From Bog-756 sp963833585 (lineage in GTDB: Bacteria; Actinomycetota; Acidimicrobiia; Acidimicrobiales; RAAP-2), in assembly GCA_963833585.1 (NCBI GenBank), contig CAWHYF010000004.1, positions 248,001 to 312,000 of the forward strand: a stretch of 64,000 nucleotides of DNA. The letters run 5' to 3'. Every line of letters begins with the position of its first letter. The first letter of the stretch is position 1. Positions 44,394 through 52,759 of this stretch are shown piece by piece. The translations under genes were made by a program, and so were the position numbers. The notes beneath the pieces were generated by a model that searched no databases, was not told the origin of the DNA, and saw only the letters and a program-made list of their open reading frames with translations.

Positions 44394-44654
44394 TTACGAC
44401 GCTTGATTCGCGCCCGGAGCTCGCATTTCCAGCACTTCTACCCGGTGGACCAGCTGCTCGAGGAGTTCGGTGATCGACACCAACTGGTCGGCAAAGACAT
44501 GGATCATTTCGGCATCGAAGACAAAGGCTTCGGCATCAGAGGCCGGTCCACCTCCGCCGACCATCTGGTCGACCTTCTTCTGGGAGGCGTCTGCGGCAGC
44601 TCTCAACTCGTTCACGTCTTCCTCATCGAGCACGGTTCGAGGCATACCCGTCAC
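44394..44654 (-). CDS. Small helical hypothetical protein
   Basis: 86 residues with acidic N-terminus and heptad-like leucines in the second half (VSITELLEQLVHRVEVLEM), suggesting a coiled coil. No family was recognised. GTG 44654 or ATG 44645 could start it. Composition is protein-like, unlike shadows here. Confidence 0.45.
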   Translation of the reverse strand: MTGMPRTVLDEEDVNELRAAADASQKKVDQMVGGGGPASDAEAFVFDAEMIHVFADQLVSITELLEQLVHRVEVLEMRAPGANQAS

Positions 44655-44916
44655 GCCGCATCCCTAATCTGGTCCAAGCAGACTTCAACGCCGAAGCTCG
44701 GCGAAGTCGCTACGGCGACGACCCCGGTAAGCGGCACATCGTGTGGGGTCTGAGACGGTCACGTCACTGACCTGGGCTGGAGGATCTCCCTCCGCCAGAA
44801 CGCTTGCAGGCAGCCGCTCGGGACGTGAAACCACTCCCCCACCTCAGGGAGCTCCCGGGCGGGTGCGGAGTCCAACGGCTATCGTCCGTCGCGGGGGCTG
44901 AAGCAGGAGGATGAGA

Positions 44917-45201
44917 GTGGCCATTGGTCAGGTCTTGAAGTTTTCGGGAGCAGGCACCGACAAATACGATGCCGTCCGCGCCGAACTGGGCTGGGACGGC
45001 GAGAAGGGTACGCCGACCGGACTGCTCGCACACGCCGTTGGAAAGACCGAAGACGGATTCTGCGTGATCGAGTGGTGGGAGTCGGAAGGCGACTGGGACA
45101 CCTTCTTCTCGTCCGCGCTGCAACCGGCCTTCGGAAAGGTCGGTGGCATTCCTCAGCCCGAAGTGACGCGCTTCACCGTCCACAGGAGTTTTCCGGTCTG
45201 A
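44917..45201 (+). CDS. Dimeric alpha/beta-barrel (monooxygenase-like) small protein
   Basis: 94 residues with a ferredoxin-like fold layout: a first strand VAIGQVLKFSG, a helix with YDAVRAEL, VIEWWESEGDWDTFFSSAL, and a final strand VTRFTVHRS. It resembles antibiotic-biosynthesis-monooxygenase-type dimeric barrels. AGGAGG directly abuts an ATG at 44911; the GTG at 44917 has the right spacing, so it is preferred. Function unknown. Confidence 0.72.
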   Translation: MAIGQVLKFSGAGTDKYDAVRAELGWDGEKGTPTGLLAHAVGKTEDGFCVIEWWESEGDWDTFFSSALQPAFGKVGGIPQPEVTRFTVHRSFPV

Positions 45202-45207
45202 CAAAGA

Positions 45208-45225
45208 GCGGGGTGACCGCCCCGC
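45208..45225 (+). terminator. Hairpin after the barrel gene
   Basis: GCGGGG and CCCCGC flank a 6-base loop, starting 7 bases after the stop codon. No T-run follows, so termination is inferred from position. Confidence 0.45.
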
Positions 45226-45463
45226 CTGGAACTGGTTCAGAGGGTCGATCGACCGGCTCCGCTCCGTTCTGGATGGCCCTGGGGCCCATGAAACGGATCG
45301 GAACGGTGTCCCTTGGGCCGGGCCCGGAACGACGGGGGTTGCCGACACCCAGCGGCCCCAATCGCCCGTTACTCCGCCGCCCCTTCGCGAACCCGAATCC
45401 TGGTGATTGCCCCAGGACAGTGGCGGGTATCACGTATCCCGGAAATGACGTTGGGACGGTCCG

Positions 45464-45538
45464 ATGCGCATCGAAAAATGGGTTCTGATTGCCTGCGTAG
45501 GAGCTCTTCTGGTCGGGACGGTCTACGCATTCTCCTGA
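45464..45538 (+). CDS. Possible 24-residue membrane peptide
   Basis: ATG 45464 opens a 24-codon frame whose product has a charged start (MRIEK) and a continuous hydrophobic segment VLIACVGALLVGTVYAF, followed by a stop. This looks like a single-pass small membrane protein. No strong ribosome-binding site is present (GGGACGG lies near). Chance cannot be excluded. Confidence 0.3.
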   Translation: MRIEKWVLIACVGALLVGTVYAFS

Positions 45539-45712
45539 CATGAAGCAGCGAGGGGCTCAAGCTGCCACTTATTCCGTGGCGATGGCAGCGGCAGTCGAGA
45601 GACCCAGCGCCGGAAGGGAGGTCGAGGGGCAGCGGATGCACGCCCCCATTGCCAGAATCCGGCGATAGCCGTCAGCCTGTTTCGGCCTCCGGCCGGCGGG
45701 TATCTGCGACCC

Positions 45713-45844
45713 ATGACCGTTCCTCCACCGAGTGAGCCAACCCCCGCAGATCCCCCGCCGCCGCCACTGGAGCCAGACGTCCCCGGTCGGCCACCCGATC
45801 CTGTAGACCAAGCGAAGCTCGATGAGATAACGGCCCGGCCCTGA
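45713..45844 (+). CDS. Possible proline-rich small protein
   Basis: ATG 45713 begins a 43-codon frame with a Pro/Asp-rich first part and a helical acidic end (VDQAKLDEITARP). No ribosome-binding site is visible. The composition is more protein-like than neighbouring frames, but support is weak. Confidence 0.22.
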   Translation: MTVPPPSEPTPADPPPPPLEPDVPGRPPDPVDQAKLDEITARP

Positions 45845-46283
45845 CGGTCGCTCTGGAACGGGGTCGGAGAACCGTGGACCCGCGGTGCCCTTGGCTCCGA
45901 ATCTCCCGCCGCCACCATCAGGTCAAAATCCGTCCGGCGGCTTCCCTCTCTCGGAAGGCTGTTGCCCTTGGCCGCAATGGCCGTGGGATCGCCCATGCGG
46001 TCTACGATTGTCCGGCGCTGGACCTCGGCGCGGTCCGACCAAGGCTCGACGTGCTGATCGGCTCCTGGCACTGTGCCCCCTGCACCCTCTGCGGAGGGCA
46101 GGCCCACAGAGGTCCGTAAGCAGCATGGCGTCCATAGCGTGGAGCTGGTGGGTGAGGTCCGGAAGCCATAGGGATGGCCCACTGGTTGCGGAGTGGTTGC
46201 CGGAGTGAATAGTGAAACACGGGTTTGAGACCGGGGCACCGGGGTAGCACCTTTGCGCCATACTCGCCTAGCAAAGGGGAAAG

Positions 46284-46439
46284 ATGATCATCCTCGGGGT
46301 TGTCCTGATGTTGATTGGTTTCATCGCCAAGATTGCGATTTTGTGGTCACTGGGGATCTTGGTCGCGGTGATCGGATTGGTTCTTCTGCTCCTCGGAGCG
46401 GCGGGACGGGAGATTGGCGGTCGAAGGCACTACTACTAG
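46284..46439 (+). CDS. DUF6131-type small membrane protein
   Basis: A 51-residue protein with two hydrophobic segments (IILGVVLMLIGFIAKIAI and LGILVAVIGLVLLLLGAAG) joined by a short loop, ending GREIGGRRHYY. This matches the DUF6131 family of actinobacterial two-helix membrane proteins, including the conserved GGRRHY end. AAAGGGGAAAG stands just before ATG 46284. Function unknown. A T-tailed terminator lies 146 bases downstream. Confidence 0.82.
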   Translation: MIILGVVLMLIGFIAKIAILWSLGILVAVIGLVLLLLGAAGREIGGRRHYY

Positions 46440-46889
46440 GAAATGCCGATCAGTCTGCTTCGTCCCACCTGTTTGCGGGCATGGATCTTCGCCGGCAGTG
46501 GGCCCCGACGACACCGGACCACGGTCGATGACGGGCGGGGCAACGTAGTCCGTAGGGACGATACGTACATCTAGGCCCTCGTGTTTGCCGGGCTCGTAGC
46601 GGGGGTCCCGCCTCCCCTGTTGCGAGTCCGGCATTTTTTGCTCGGTCCGAGGTCAGCCCACCGTCCGGCGACCTCGACGGAGGCACATCAGCTGGTCGAC
46701 CTGGGCGTGGCGACCTACGTGCCCGAAGTCCGAGGCCCGACCCAGACGGAACTCAATGGTGTCGACAGCCACTCTTGCGCCATGTTTCGACCCGGTGCTC
46801 CGTGCTAAATTCTCCCCGGTTGCTTGTTGAGTTTGGCTACGCGTAGGCGTTCGGAAAAGTAGCGTCTGCCTGGACATGTGAGGGTTGGG
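46440..46889. other. Gap holding a terminator
   Basis: No protein gene is supported. A strong terminator lies at 46586-46639, and the sequence between it and the DUF6131 stop might be a 3' UTR or a small RNA. The rest carries the STAS gene promoter. Confidence 0.45.
46586..46639 (+). terminator. Intrinsic terminator with T6 tail
   Basis: TGCCGG-G-CTCG (46586-46596) pairs with CGAG-T-CCGGCA (46623-46633), followed by six T (46634-46639). The loop itself contains a G/C stem. This is the clearest intrinsic terminator in the window and ends a + strand transcript. Confidence 0.7.
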
Positions 46890-47222
46890 GTGGTCTCTGT
46901 GTCAGCTGACTTTTCTCGCAAGGTGACGAACTTGGGCGATGTCCACCTGGTGACGCTGGAGGGTGAACTCGATCTCGACAGTGCGGAGGGACTCCCAGAA
47001 TGGTTGGTCGAAGTATCCGGCTCCACGGTGGTCATCGATCTGTCCAGACTCTCCTTCATGGACAGCTCCGGGATCTCCGCCATTGTGCGGGCCAGAAATG
47101 AACTAGGCGATGCCCTCGTGCTCAGCCGCCCGCAGCCGAACGTCCGGCGGGTCCTTGAAGTGACTGGGCTGGAATCGTGGATTGGCGACTGGAACTCCGA
47201 TTGGGGTGGAGTCGAGGGTTAG
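46890..47222 (+). CDS. STAS-domain anti-sigma factor antagonist
   Basis: About 110 residues. The single STAS domain has strand HLVTLEGELDLDSAEGL and the phosphorylatable-Ser loop LSFMDSSGISAIV. Such proteins, when unphosphorylated, bind anti-sigma kinases of the RsbW type. Start choice among GTG codons at 46878, 46890 and 46899 is uncertain; 46890 has an AGGG at proper distance. It is followed 47 bases later by an RsbW-like kinase gene, its likely partner. Confidence 0.88.
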   Translation: MVSVSADFSRKVTNLGDVHLVTLEGELDLDSAEGLPEWLVEVSGSTVVIDLSRLSFMDSSGISAIVRARNELGDALVLSRPQPNVRRVLEVTGLESWIGDWNSDWGGVEG

Positions 47223-47269
47223 ACGTTCGTTCGTTGGGTACGCGAGTTCCCGAGCGATGAAAGTGAGCC

Positions 47270-47650
47270 ATGCGCGAAGGGGCCATACTCTCCACAGCGG
47301 TGCACAATGCGGCTGATGCCCGCGCTTGGGTAAAGGGCGTGCTGGACGAATGTGCGGAGTCTCTCATCGCGACGGCCGTGCTGTTGACCAGTGAATTGGT
47401 GACCAATGCCATGGTCCATGGCGCACCGCCCGTCGAACTTGCCGTCAGCACCGAAGCTGAGGTGATCAAGGTGGCCGTCACCGACGGGGCCCTGGGTAGG
47501 CCCATCATGCTCAACGCCGGTCCGTCAGATATTCATGGTCGGGGAATTGCGATTGTCGCAGCGCTGGCCGATGCCTGGGGTGTGGCGGAGCGCCACGGCG
47601 GCAAGACAGTTTGGTTCGCCATCCGATTCCAGGACGACCGGCACGACTAG
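47270..47650 (+). CDS. RsbW-like anti-sigma factor kinase (HATPase_c)
   Basis: A 126-residue GHKL ATPase: the N-box is LTSELVTNAMVHG, the G1 region VTDGALGRP, the G2 region GRGIAIVAALA, and the C-terminal strand KTVWFAIRF. All point to an RsbW/SpoIIAB-like kinase that binds a sigma factor and phosphorylates the STAS protein. No sigma gene of group 3 adjoins, so the target lies elsewhere. The pair forms a partner switch. Confidence 0.88.
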   Translation: MREGAILSTAVHNAADARAWVKGVLDECAESLIATAVLLTSELVTNAMVHGAPPVELAVSTEAEVIKVAVTDGALGRPIMLNAGPSDIHGRGIAIVAALADAWGVAERHGGKTVWFAIRFQDDRHD

Positions 47651-47834
47651 TACCACGGAGCGATCGCTGGACATGCCGCGCCAAGCGTATGTGGTGGCGT
47701 GGGCAGGTATTGCTCCTTCACCCGCGAAGGAACATCGGAACGGGAGTCTGCAAAGGACGGGGCCAAGACACAGAGGCACCGTCAGAGCGGGGCTGGGCCG
47801 CTCAGCGGCTGGGCATCGCCGAGGGGATCGGACG

Positions 47835-49331
47835 TCACGTGTCCTCGTGACCGGACGCGATCTGAGCCAATTGCTGTGCCGGGGACAGCGGCGTCGGCTC
47901 CTGCGTCGTCAGGTGCATTGGTAGCACTCCGGCGGCAACGCAGCCCGTCAACGTCGGTTGGAAGCAGAACGCATTCCGGTAGTCGTAGGCACTCCCGTCG
48001 ATCGAATTCAGTGCGGGGAGTCCGAAGGAGTGCTCCACGAACGCCAGCGTTCCAGCGAAGGTGGTGGCCGTCGAATCCGTGTAGCCGAGCTTGACGAAGG
48101 GGCTCACGATCACCATCGGAACACGGATCCCCCAGGCCGAGTTGAACTGCAGGGGGTTCAGGTGGTCAGAGAAGCAGCCGCAGTCATCGTAGGTGATGAA
48201 GATGGCCGTGGATGGCCAGTCGGGACTCGCCTGGATGGCTGACACGGTGGACCCGATGTAGTTGTCGCCCGTGCTCATGTCGTTTCCGTTGTGCTGGCTG
48301 TTCGCCGTCGTGGGCGTAACGATCGAATACGTGGGCAATTGGCCGGCCGCCGCATCGGTCGTCAACTGGGACGCAGGCACCAGATTGCTACGCTGCGAGC
48401 TGTAGAGGCACTCGGCGAACGTGGGGCAGATGGCCCATTGCCAGCCACTGTCGGAGAATCCGGTCGGCGAAGCAGGCGGCGACCCTGCACCCCCGTAGAT
48501 CTTCCAGGACAGACCCTTTTCGTCCAGTTCATCGAAGATCGTCGGCACGTAGGAGGCTTTTGGTCCCGTATAGGAGGACCACGCCGGGCCAAGGTTCCCC
48601 GACGCATCAGGAATGCAAGACGGGACGAGCATATTCGAGGGTCCCCAGGGCGTCACCCTCCCTGAATCACAACCCCAACCGGGACCGAGCGCTGTCGGTT
48701 GTGGACCCCTCGTCGAGGCTTGCGGATTACTTCCGAGAAAACCGTCCAGACTGGGGTACGCCCAGGTGAGGTGGCCTCCCCACGACGGGGATACATCGGA
48801 TTCGAACGTCCGATCCGAGACCGTGTAGTTGGTGGCCAGCGCGGCATAGTTGGGGATGCAGCTCCCGGCGGCGCAGGGGCCCGTCAGCGGATCGAATTGG
48901 CTGTAGCAATTGGCCAGGTGCGACGAGCAATTCGGGTCGAGACTGAAGCCGTTCATACTCCCACCGGCGATGTCGCGCTGTTGGCCGGCCACAGAATGGT
49001 CCAGATTGGGCACGAAGTCGGCGGCGGGCGACAAGGTCACGAACTTGCCGGTATTCGTCCGACCCGTCGTCGCCCCGTTGCAGTGAGTGTTCTTCCCCGG
49101 CCGGACGATCTCCCCACTGGCGACTTCCGTGCAGAACTTCCCGAGCACGTTGTCGAAGCTGTGGTTCTCCTCAAGGATCACCACCACGTGTTTGATCGGA
49201 CTCATGCTCGAGGCTGGGGCTGGAGGTGTCGCCGCTCCCGCTCCCACCGTTCCCCCGGAGTTGGCTGAGATGGCGACGATCCCGACCGAACCCAAGGCCC
49301 AAATAAAGAACGCAACTCGACAAAGTCTCAT
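47835..49331 (-). CDS. Secreted phospholipase C / acid-phosphatase-like phosphoesterase
   Basis: A 498-residue secreted alkaline-phosphatase-superfamily enzyme. The signal peptide is VAFFIWALGSVGIVAISA. The metal motif ENHSFDN follows HVVVILE. A second site is ITYDDCGCFSDH, and RVPMVIVSPFVK completes the core. This is the PLC/AcpA-like arrangement used on phosphoesters outside the cell. Many Cys suggest disulfides. GGAAGGGG precedes ATG 49331. It is convergent with the RsbW-like gene and divergent from an MDMPI-like gene. Confidence 0.9.
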   Translation of the reverse strand: MRLCRVAFFIWALGSVGIVAISANSGGTVGAGAATPPAPASSMSPIKHVVVILEENHSFDNVLGKFCTEVASGEIVRPGKNTHCNGATTGRTNTGKFVTLSPAADFVPNLDHSVAGQQRDIAGGSMNGFSLDPNCSSHLANCYSQFDPLTGPCAAGSCIPNYAALATNYTVSDRTFESDVSPSWGGHLTWAYPSLDGFLGSNPQASTRGPQPTALGPGWGCDSGRVTPWGPSNMLVPSCIPDASGNLGPAWSSYTGPKASYVPTIFDELDEKGLSWKIYGGAGSPPASPTGFSDSGWQWAICPTFAECLYSSQRSNLVPASQLTTDAAAGQLPTYSIVTPTTANSQHNGNDMSTGDNYIGSTVSAIQASPDWPSTAIFITYDDCGCFSDHLNPLQFNSAWGIRVPMVIVSPFVKLGYTDSTATTFAGTLAFVEHSFGLPALNSIDGSAYDYRNAFCFQPTLTGCVAAGVLPMHLTTQEPTPLSPAQQLAQIASGHEDT

Positions 49332-49559
49332 GCGCCTGCCCCTTCCTGCCCAAATTTGACGGTACCGGAGCCTTGGCTCTCTTGTCGACCGGGATCCGAC
49401 GAAATCCGGGGCGATCGAGAGCCACCACAGTTTGCTATGTCATCCGATGCCGGAGAACACCTCAGGCGCCGTGGTGGGAAGGGATTGACTGCGGGCACCA
49501 AGCCGCGCCACGACCGACGCATCTGGGTCGGTCCTCAGTCGGTTGTTATCGTTTGGGTT

Positions 49560-50405
49560 GTGAGGCTTTTCCCCCGCTATGGCACTCCGCCAATCATTTC
49601 CATTGATGCGCCCCCCGACAGCCAACTGGCACCGTCAGTCCGGCAACGCCGACGCTTCGAGAACCTGCTGGCCTCTCTGGACGATGACCAGTGGGCGGCA
49701 TCCACGAGGTGCGAAGGGTGGGATGTGGCCGATGTCGTCGCTCACCTCATCAGCGTCAACAGCTTCTGGAACGTCTCGATTGCGCAGGGGCTGGCCGGAA
49801 CACCGACCCGCTACCTCGAGGACTTCGACCCAGCAGTCACCCCGGGCCAGCTGGTCGACCGGGCGCGAGGGACGCCTCCGCATGATCTCTTCGACCAACT
49901 CGTCGCCTCCAACAACGACCTTTTGGAACTGGTCGAGCGTCTTGACGACTTCGGTTGGACGCAGAGCGCCGAGTGTCCGGTCGGTCACCTCCCTATTCGC
50001 CTTGTTCTCCAGCACGGCTTGTGGGACGGGTGGATACACGAGCGTGACGTCGCACTGCCCCTCGGTCTACCCGTTACTGTCGAACCAGATGAGGTCATCT
50101 CGAGTCTCGTGTACGCGAGTGCCCTCAGTCCTGCAATTGCGCTCATCGGAGGTGCCTCCCTCAATGGCGAGTTCACCCTCACGACCACCAGCCCTCCATC
50201 CCAATGGCAGATCGATGTGGACGGGGCGGTGGAGGTCCGGCAGGGTCGGCTCGACTCCGCAACTCCGGCTCTGCACGGTGCGGCTGTGGATCTGGCAGAG
50301 GCCCTTAGCCTTCGGTCTCCACTACCGTCGGGAACCCCCGAAGGGTGGCGGCGCCTCCTGGGGGGCGGCCTTGCGGTGGCATTCCGCGCCGACAGCCCAC
50401 ACTAG
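49560..50405 (+). CDS. MDMPI-like metal-binding protein (TIGR03083-type)
   Basis: About 281 residues. The DinB-like N-terminal helix bundle has STRCEGWDVADVVAHLISVN with the metal His, and the second His pair is in LVLQHGLWDGWIHERDVALP. A C-terminal domain of ~110 residues follows. The family includes mycothiol-dependent maleylpyruvate isomerases. GTG 49560 is chosen as the start near the domain; the frame is open back to 49356. The substrate is unknown. Confidence 0.78.
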   Translation: MRLFPRYGTPPIISIDAPPDSQLAPSVRQRRRFENLLASLDDDQWAASTRCEGWDVADVVAHLISVNSFWNVSIAQGLAGTPTRYLEDFDPAVTPGQLVDRARGTPPHDLFDQLVASNNDLLELVERLDDFGWTQSAECPVGHLPIRLVLQHGLWDGWIHERDVALPLGLPVTVEPDEVISSLVYASALSPAIALIGGASLNGEFTLTTTSPPSQWQIDVDGAVEVRQGRLDSATPALHGAAVDLAEALSLRSPLPSGTPEGWRRLLGGGLAVAFRADSPH

Positions 50406-50430
50406 AGCCGGCAGTCAACGACCTCAATGA

Positions 50431-50659
50431 AGCGGTGACGGCCTCCGGCCTCAACCGTTCACCATCACCGGCTGGCAGGTGCCGGACGTGGTCGAGTCGA
50501 TTGACACATCGGTCGACCGAGGAGTCACCTTCGTCGGATGCGAGGGCATGGATCAAGATGCGAAGGGGGATCTGGTCGACTCCATCCGGCAATCGGGTTG
50601 CCTGATTCAATGACCCCGACGGCAACGCGCTGCCGTTCACCTGGTTCTCTGGTATCTGA
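50431..50659 (+). pseudogene. Remnant of a VOC-family gene
   Basis: One frame reads PFTITGWQVPDVVESIDTSV then RGVTFVGCEGMDQDA, a VOC second half. The next part is in another frame, GIWSTPSGNRVA, then an in-frame TGA, then FNDPDGNALPFTWFSGI and a stop. The order matches VOC proteins (expected W where TGA stands). A frameshift near 50563-50568 in a G-run and the TGA in place of TGG have inactivated it. The N-terminal half is missing. Confidence 0.7.
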
Positions 50660-50702
50660 CGCAGTCACACGACTGGAGAATGGGTGCGGGTAGCATGCCA
50701 CC

Positions 50703-50783
50703 GTGCCGTTCTCCGAGGCCGCCGATGAGCTCCCGTGGACCGGCAACGCCCACCCCATCACCAGCGGCGTCCTCAACCGATGA
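50703..50783 (+). CDS. Possible 26-residue leader ORF before TMEM175-like gene
   Basis: GTG 50703 opens a 26-codon frame (MPFSEAADELPWTGNAHPIT...) whose TGA overlaps the ATG of the channel gene (ATGA). It may couple translation. GGGTGCGGG lies upstream. No family recognised. Confidence 0.3.
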   Translation: MPFSEAADELPWTGNAHPITSGVLNR

Positions 50784-51400
50784 GTGGGGGCTCCTTCGAC
50801 GCCGACGCACCGTCGGGCGCGGTTGGCGCCATCGACACCCATCGTCTCGAGGGATTCAGCGACGGCGTCATGGCAGTGATCATTACGATCATGGCCTTTC
50901 AGTTGAAGTCCCCAGTGACCGCCGACTTCCACGGACTGGTACGACTGTGGCCCTCGTTGCTCGTCTACGTCCTCAGCTTCTCGATGATTGGCATCTATTG
51001 GAACAATCACCATCATCTCCTGAGGGCGACCCGACGGATCAGCGCCTCGGTGATGTGGACGAACCTGCTGCTCCTGTTCTGGCTGTCGCTCATACCCTTT
51101 GCCACTGACTGGGTGGGGACCTCGCACGGCCACGCTCTCCCGGCCGCCACCTACGGCGTCGTCGCACTGGCTGCGGCCCTGGCCTACTTCGCGCTGGTCC
51201 GGTCCATTCTGCGCGCCAACCCTGCCGACCCGGACATCGTGGCCGCCATCGGCACTGACGTGAAGGGGATCGTTTCACCGGTCATCTACGCGGCCGGGAT
51301 CGGGCTCGCCTTCGTCAGTCCGTATTTGGCCTACGCCTGTTACTTCTCGGTCTCGTTGATCTGGTTCATACCCGATCGCCGACTGACGAGGACCGCCTGA
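50780..51400 (+). CDS. TMEM175-family potassium-channel-like membrane protein
   Basis: A 206-residue protein with six predicted membrane helices. The family motif RLEGFSDGVMAVIITIMAF at the start of helix 1 contains the RxxxFSD signature of TMEM175 channels, which line the pore with helix 1. Bacterial homologues are six-helix tetramers conducting K+ or H+. Start ATG 50780 overlaps a possible leader ORF's stop. The channel function is inferred from family. Confidence 0.88.
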   Translation: MSGGSFDADAPSGAVGAIDTHRLEGFSDGVMAVIITIMAFQLKSPVTADFHGLVRLWPSLLVYVLSFSMIGIYWNNHHHLLRATRRISASVMWTNLLLLFWLSLIPFATDWVGTSHGHALPAATYGVVALAAALAYFALVRSILRANPADPDIVAAIGTDVKGIVSPVIYAAGIGLAFVSPYLAYACYFSVSLIWFIPDRRLTRTA

Positions 51401-51742
51401 CCACCCGTTGTCGCCCATCAGTCGGCCACGATCTCGGCGACGTCGGCGGCGCGACGCCCGGAGGGAGTGGTCGCCGTCAGCCGGTGCGGGCTCGACGGGC
51501 TCTCGTCACCGCACAGCCGAGAAGCCGGGACACATCGACCTCGACTCGACAGTACTGAGTCCGCACTGGGCTGGGACACGGGCTGGTCGACCAGACTCCG
51601 CACGGTGTCGCTGGGCTTTGCCGTTTCATTTCAGGAGGAGCTGAACAATCGCTACTGGGACCAGCTGGGGGTGCCACCTCCACGTTGGCCCTCGAGGCCA
51701 TCCCCCTGGCGACATCCGTGCGATGCGTGTCAAATGGTACTC
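51401..51742. other. Gap before the small membrane protein
   Basis: A 342-base stretch without supported gene. The downstream frame is open across most of it, but the sequence is not hydrophobic or family-like. Confidence 0.45.
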
Positions 51743-52318
51743 ATGGAAGCGACCCGGAACGACCCGACATTCCGGCGGCCATGGACGATGCTTGCTGCCA
51801 CATTCACCGCTGCCCACCACGGCTTCGAGTTGTCCAGCGGCATCGGGCTGGTCGGGCAGCCGGAACTCGGTCTTGCTGGAGCCGGCGCCCTCTGGGCGAC
51901 GCAGATTCCCGTCTGGATCGCACTGGCCGCGAAGGGGGGCAGGCGATGGGACAGGCTGCTTGCCGTGTGGTCCGGTGCAGCGTTGGGGGGAGCAGTTGTC
52001 CACTTCCTAATTTGGCCGTGGCGACGAGGCGCCCTGGGGATACCGGTCCTCACCGAAGCGGAGGGCCTGGGTGTCTCCAAGCTCCCCGCATACAACGCGC
52101 TCCTTTACGGCTGGGGAGCGGCCTCGACACTCTCGATCGCCCTCGAGATGCCTCCGCGTGAACGGCGGTGGGCCCTGGTGGGCTTTGCGGCTCTGCCGCT
52201 GTTGCGCCGTTCAGCCGGGCACCATTTCTCCTGGATCGTCGATCAGGCTGCTTCCAGGCCAGCTTGGTGGAATCGGGGCGTCCAAGACGGCGGATACTCT
52301 GCCGAGCCCCTCAAGTAG
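51743..52318 (+). CDS. Membrane protein of unknown function
   Basis: About 191 residues with several hydrophobic segments (AALGGAVVHFLIWPW, GLAGAGALWATQIPVWIALA, LLYGWGAASTLSIAL) and HHGFELSSG near the start. The C-terminal HHFSWIVDQ is notable. No family was recognised. ATG 51743 is preferred; ATG 51734 is near. It is on the same strand as the TMEM175-like gene but separated by 342 bases. Confidence 0.6.
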   Translation: MEATRNDPTFRRPWTMLAATFTAAHHGFELSSGIGLVGQPELGLAGAGALWATQIPVWIALAAKGGRRWDRLLAVWSGAALGGAVVHFLIWPWRRGALGIPVLTEAEGLGVSKLPAYNALLYGWGAASTLSIALEMPPRERRWALVGFAALPLLRRSAGHHFSWIVDQAASRPAWWNRGVQDGGYSAEPLK

Positions 52319-52759
52319 CCGCTCGCCGTCTCGCTCCAACTCTCGACATTCCGACGGGCTGGCGTCAGTGCCGGGGCGCCGGACCATCGACATGGCTCAG
52401 TTACCCAGCCAAGGCGGCCCTGATGCCGAGGTTCGGGATGGCGCTCGACTCGCAAGCCGGAGCAGAACGCAGTCTCTTGTCAGCAGTCCGATGTTCGCCG
52501 ACCGCAAGAATCGGCGAACAGGACATGGCTCATGACCACGAGCGCTTGTGGTCCTGGTCGATCGTGGTCACTCTTGCCGCTGATACGCAGCAGTAGTCGC
52601 GGTGGCGCCGGGCAGACGTCCGCGACCTCGACAACAGCCACCATCGGTCCACGGGACGGCACTGGGGACCTAGAGAAACCGACCCTCCTGGTGCGCTCTC
52701 CGCCGGGCCCGCCGAGAAAAGGCTCTCCCGAAGGCACCAGCATGCCGATAAGCCGGTAG
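52319..52759. other. Gap before cellulase remnant
   Basis: No gene is supported in these 441 bases. They may contain decayed 5' sequence of the GH5 remnant, but no cellulase-like translation was recognised here. Confidence 0.45.

Larger units (their letters stand above)
45202..46283. other. Long gap with only very short ORFs
   Basis: This 1.08-kb stretch has no recognised gene. Long frames present on both strands are Arg/Pro-rich and lack homology. It contains a hairpin just after the barrel gene and two doubtful short ORFs (45464-45538, 45713-45844). It may be decayed coding sequence. Confidence 0.5.

Noticed and set aside
46347..46634. 95-codon minus-strand frame that looks partly protein-like
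   Set aside because: It is antisense to the DUF6131 gene and to the terminator stem; no family recognised and no ribosome-binding site noted.
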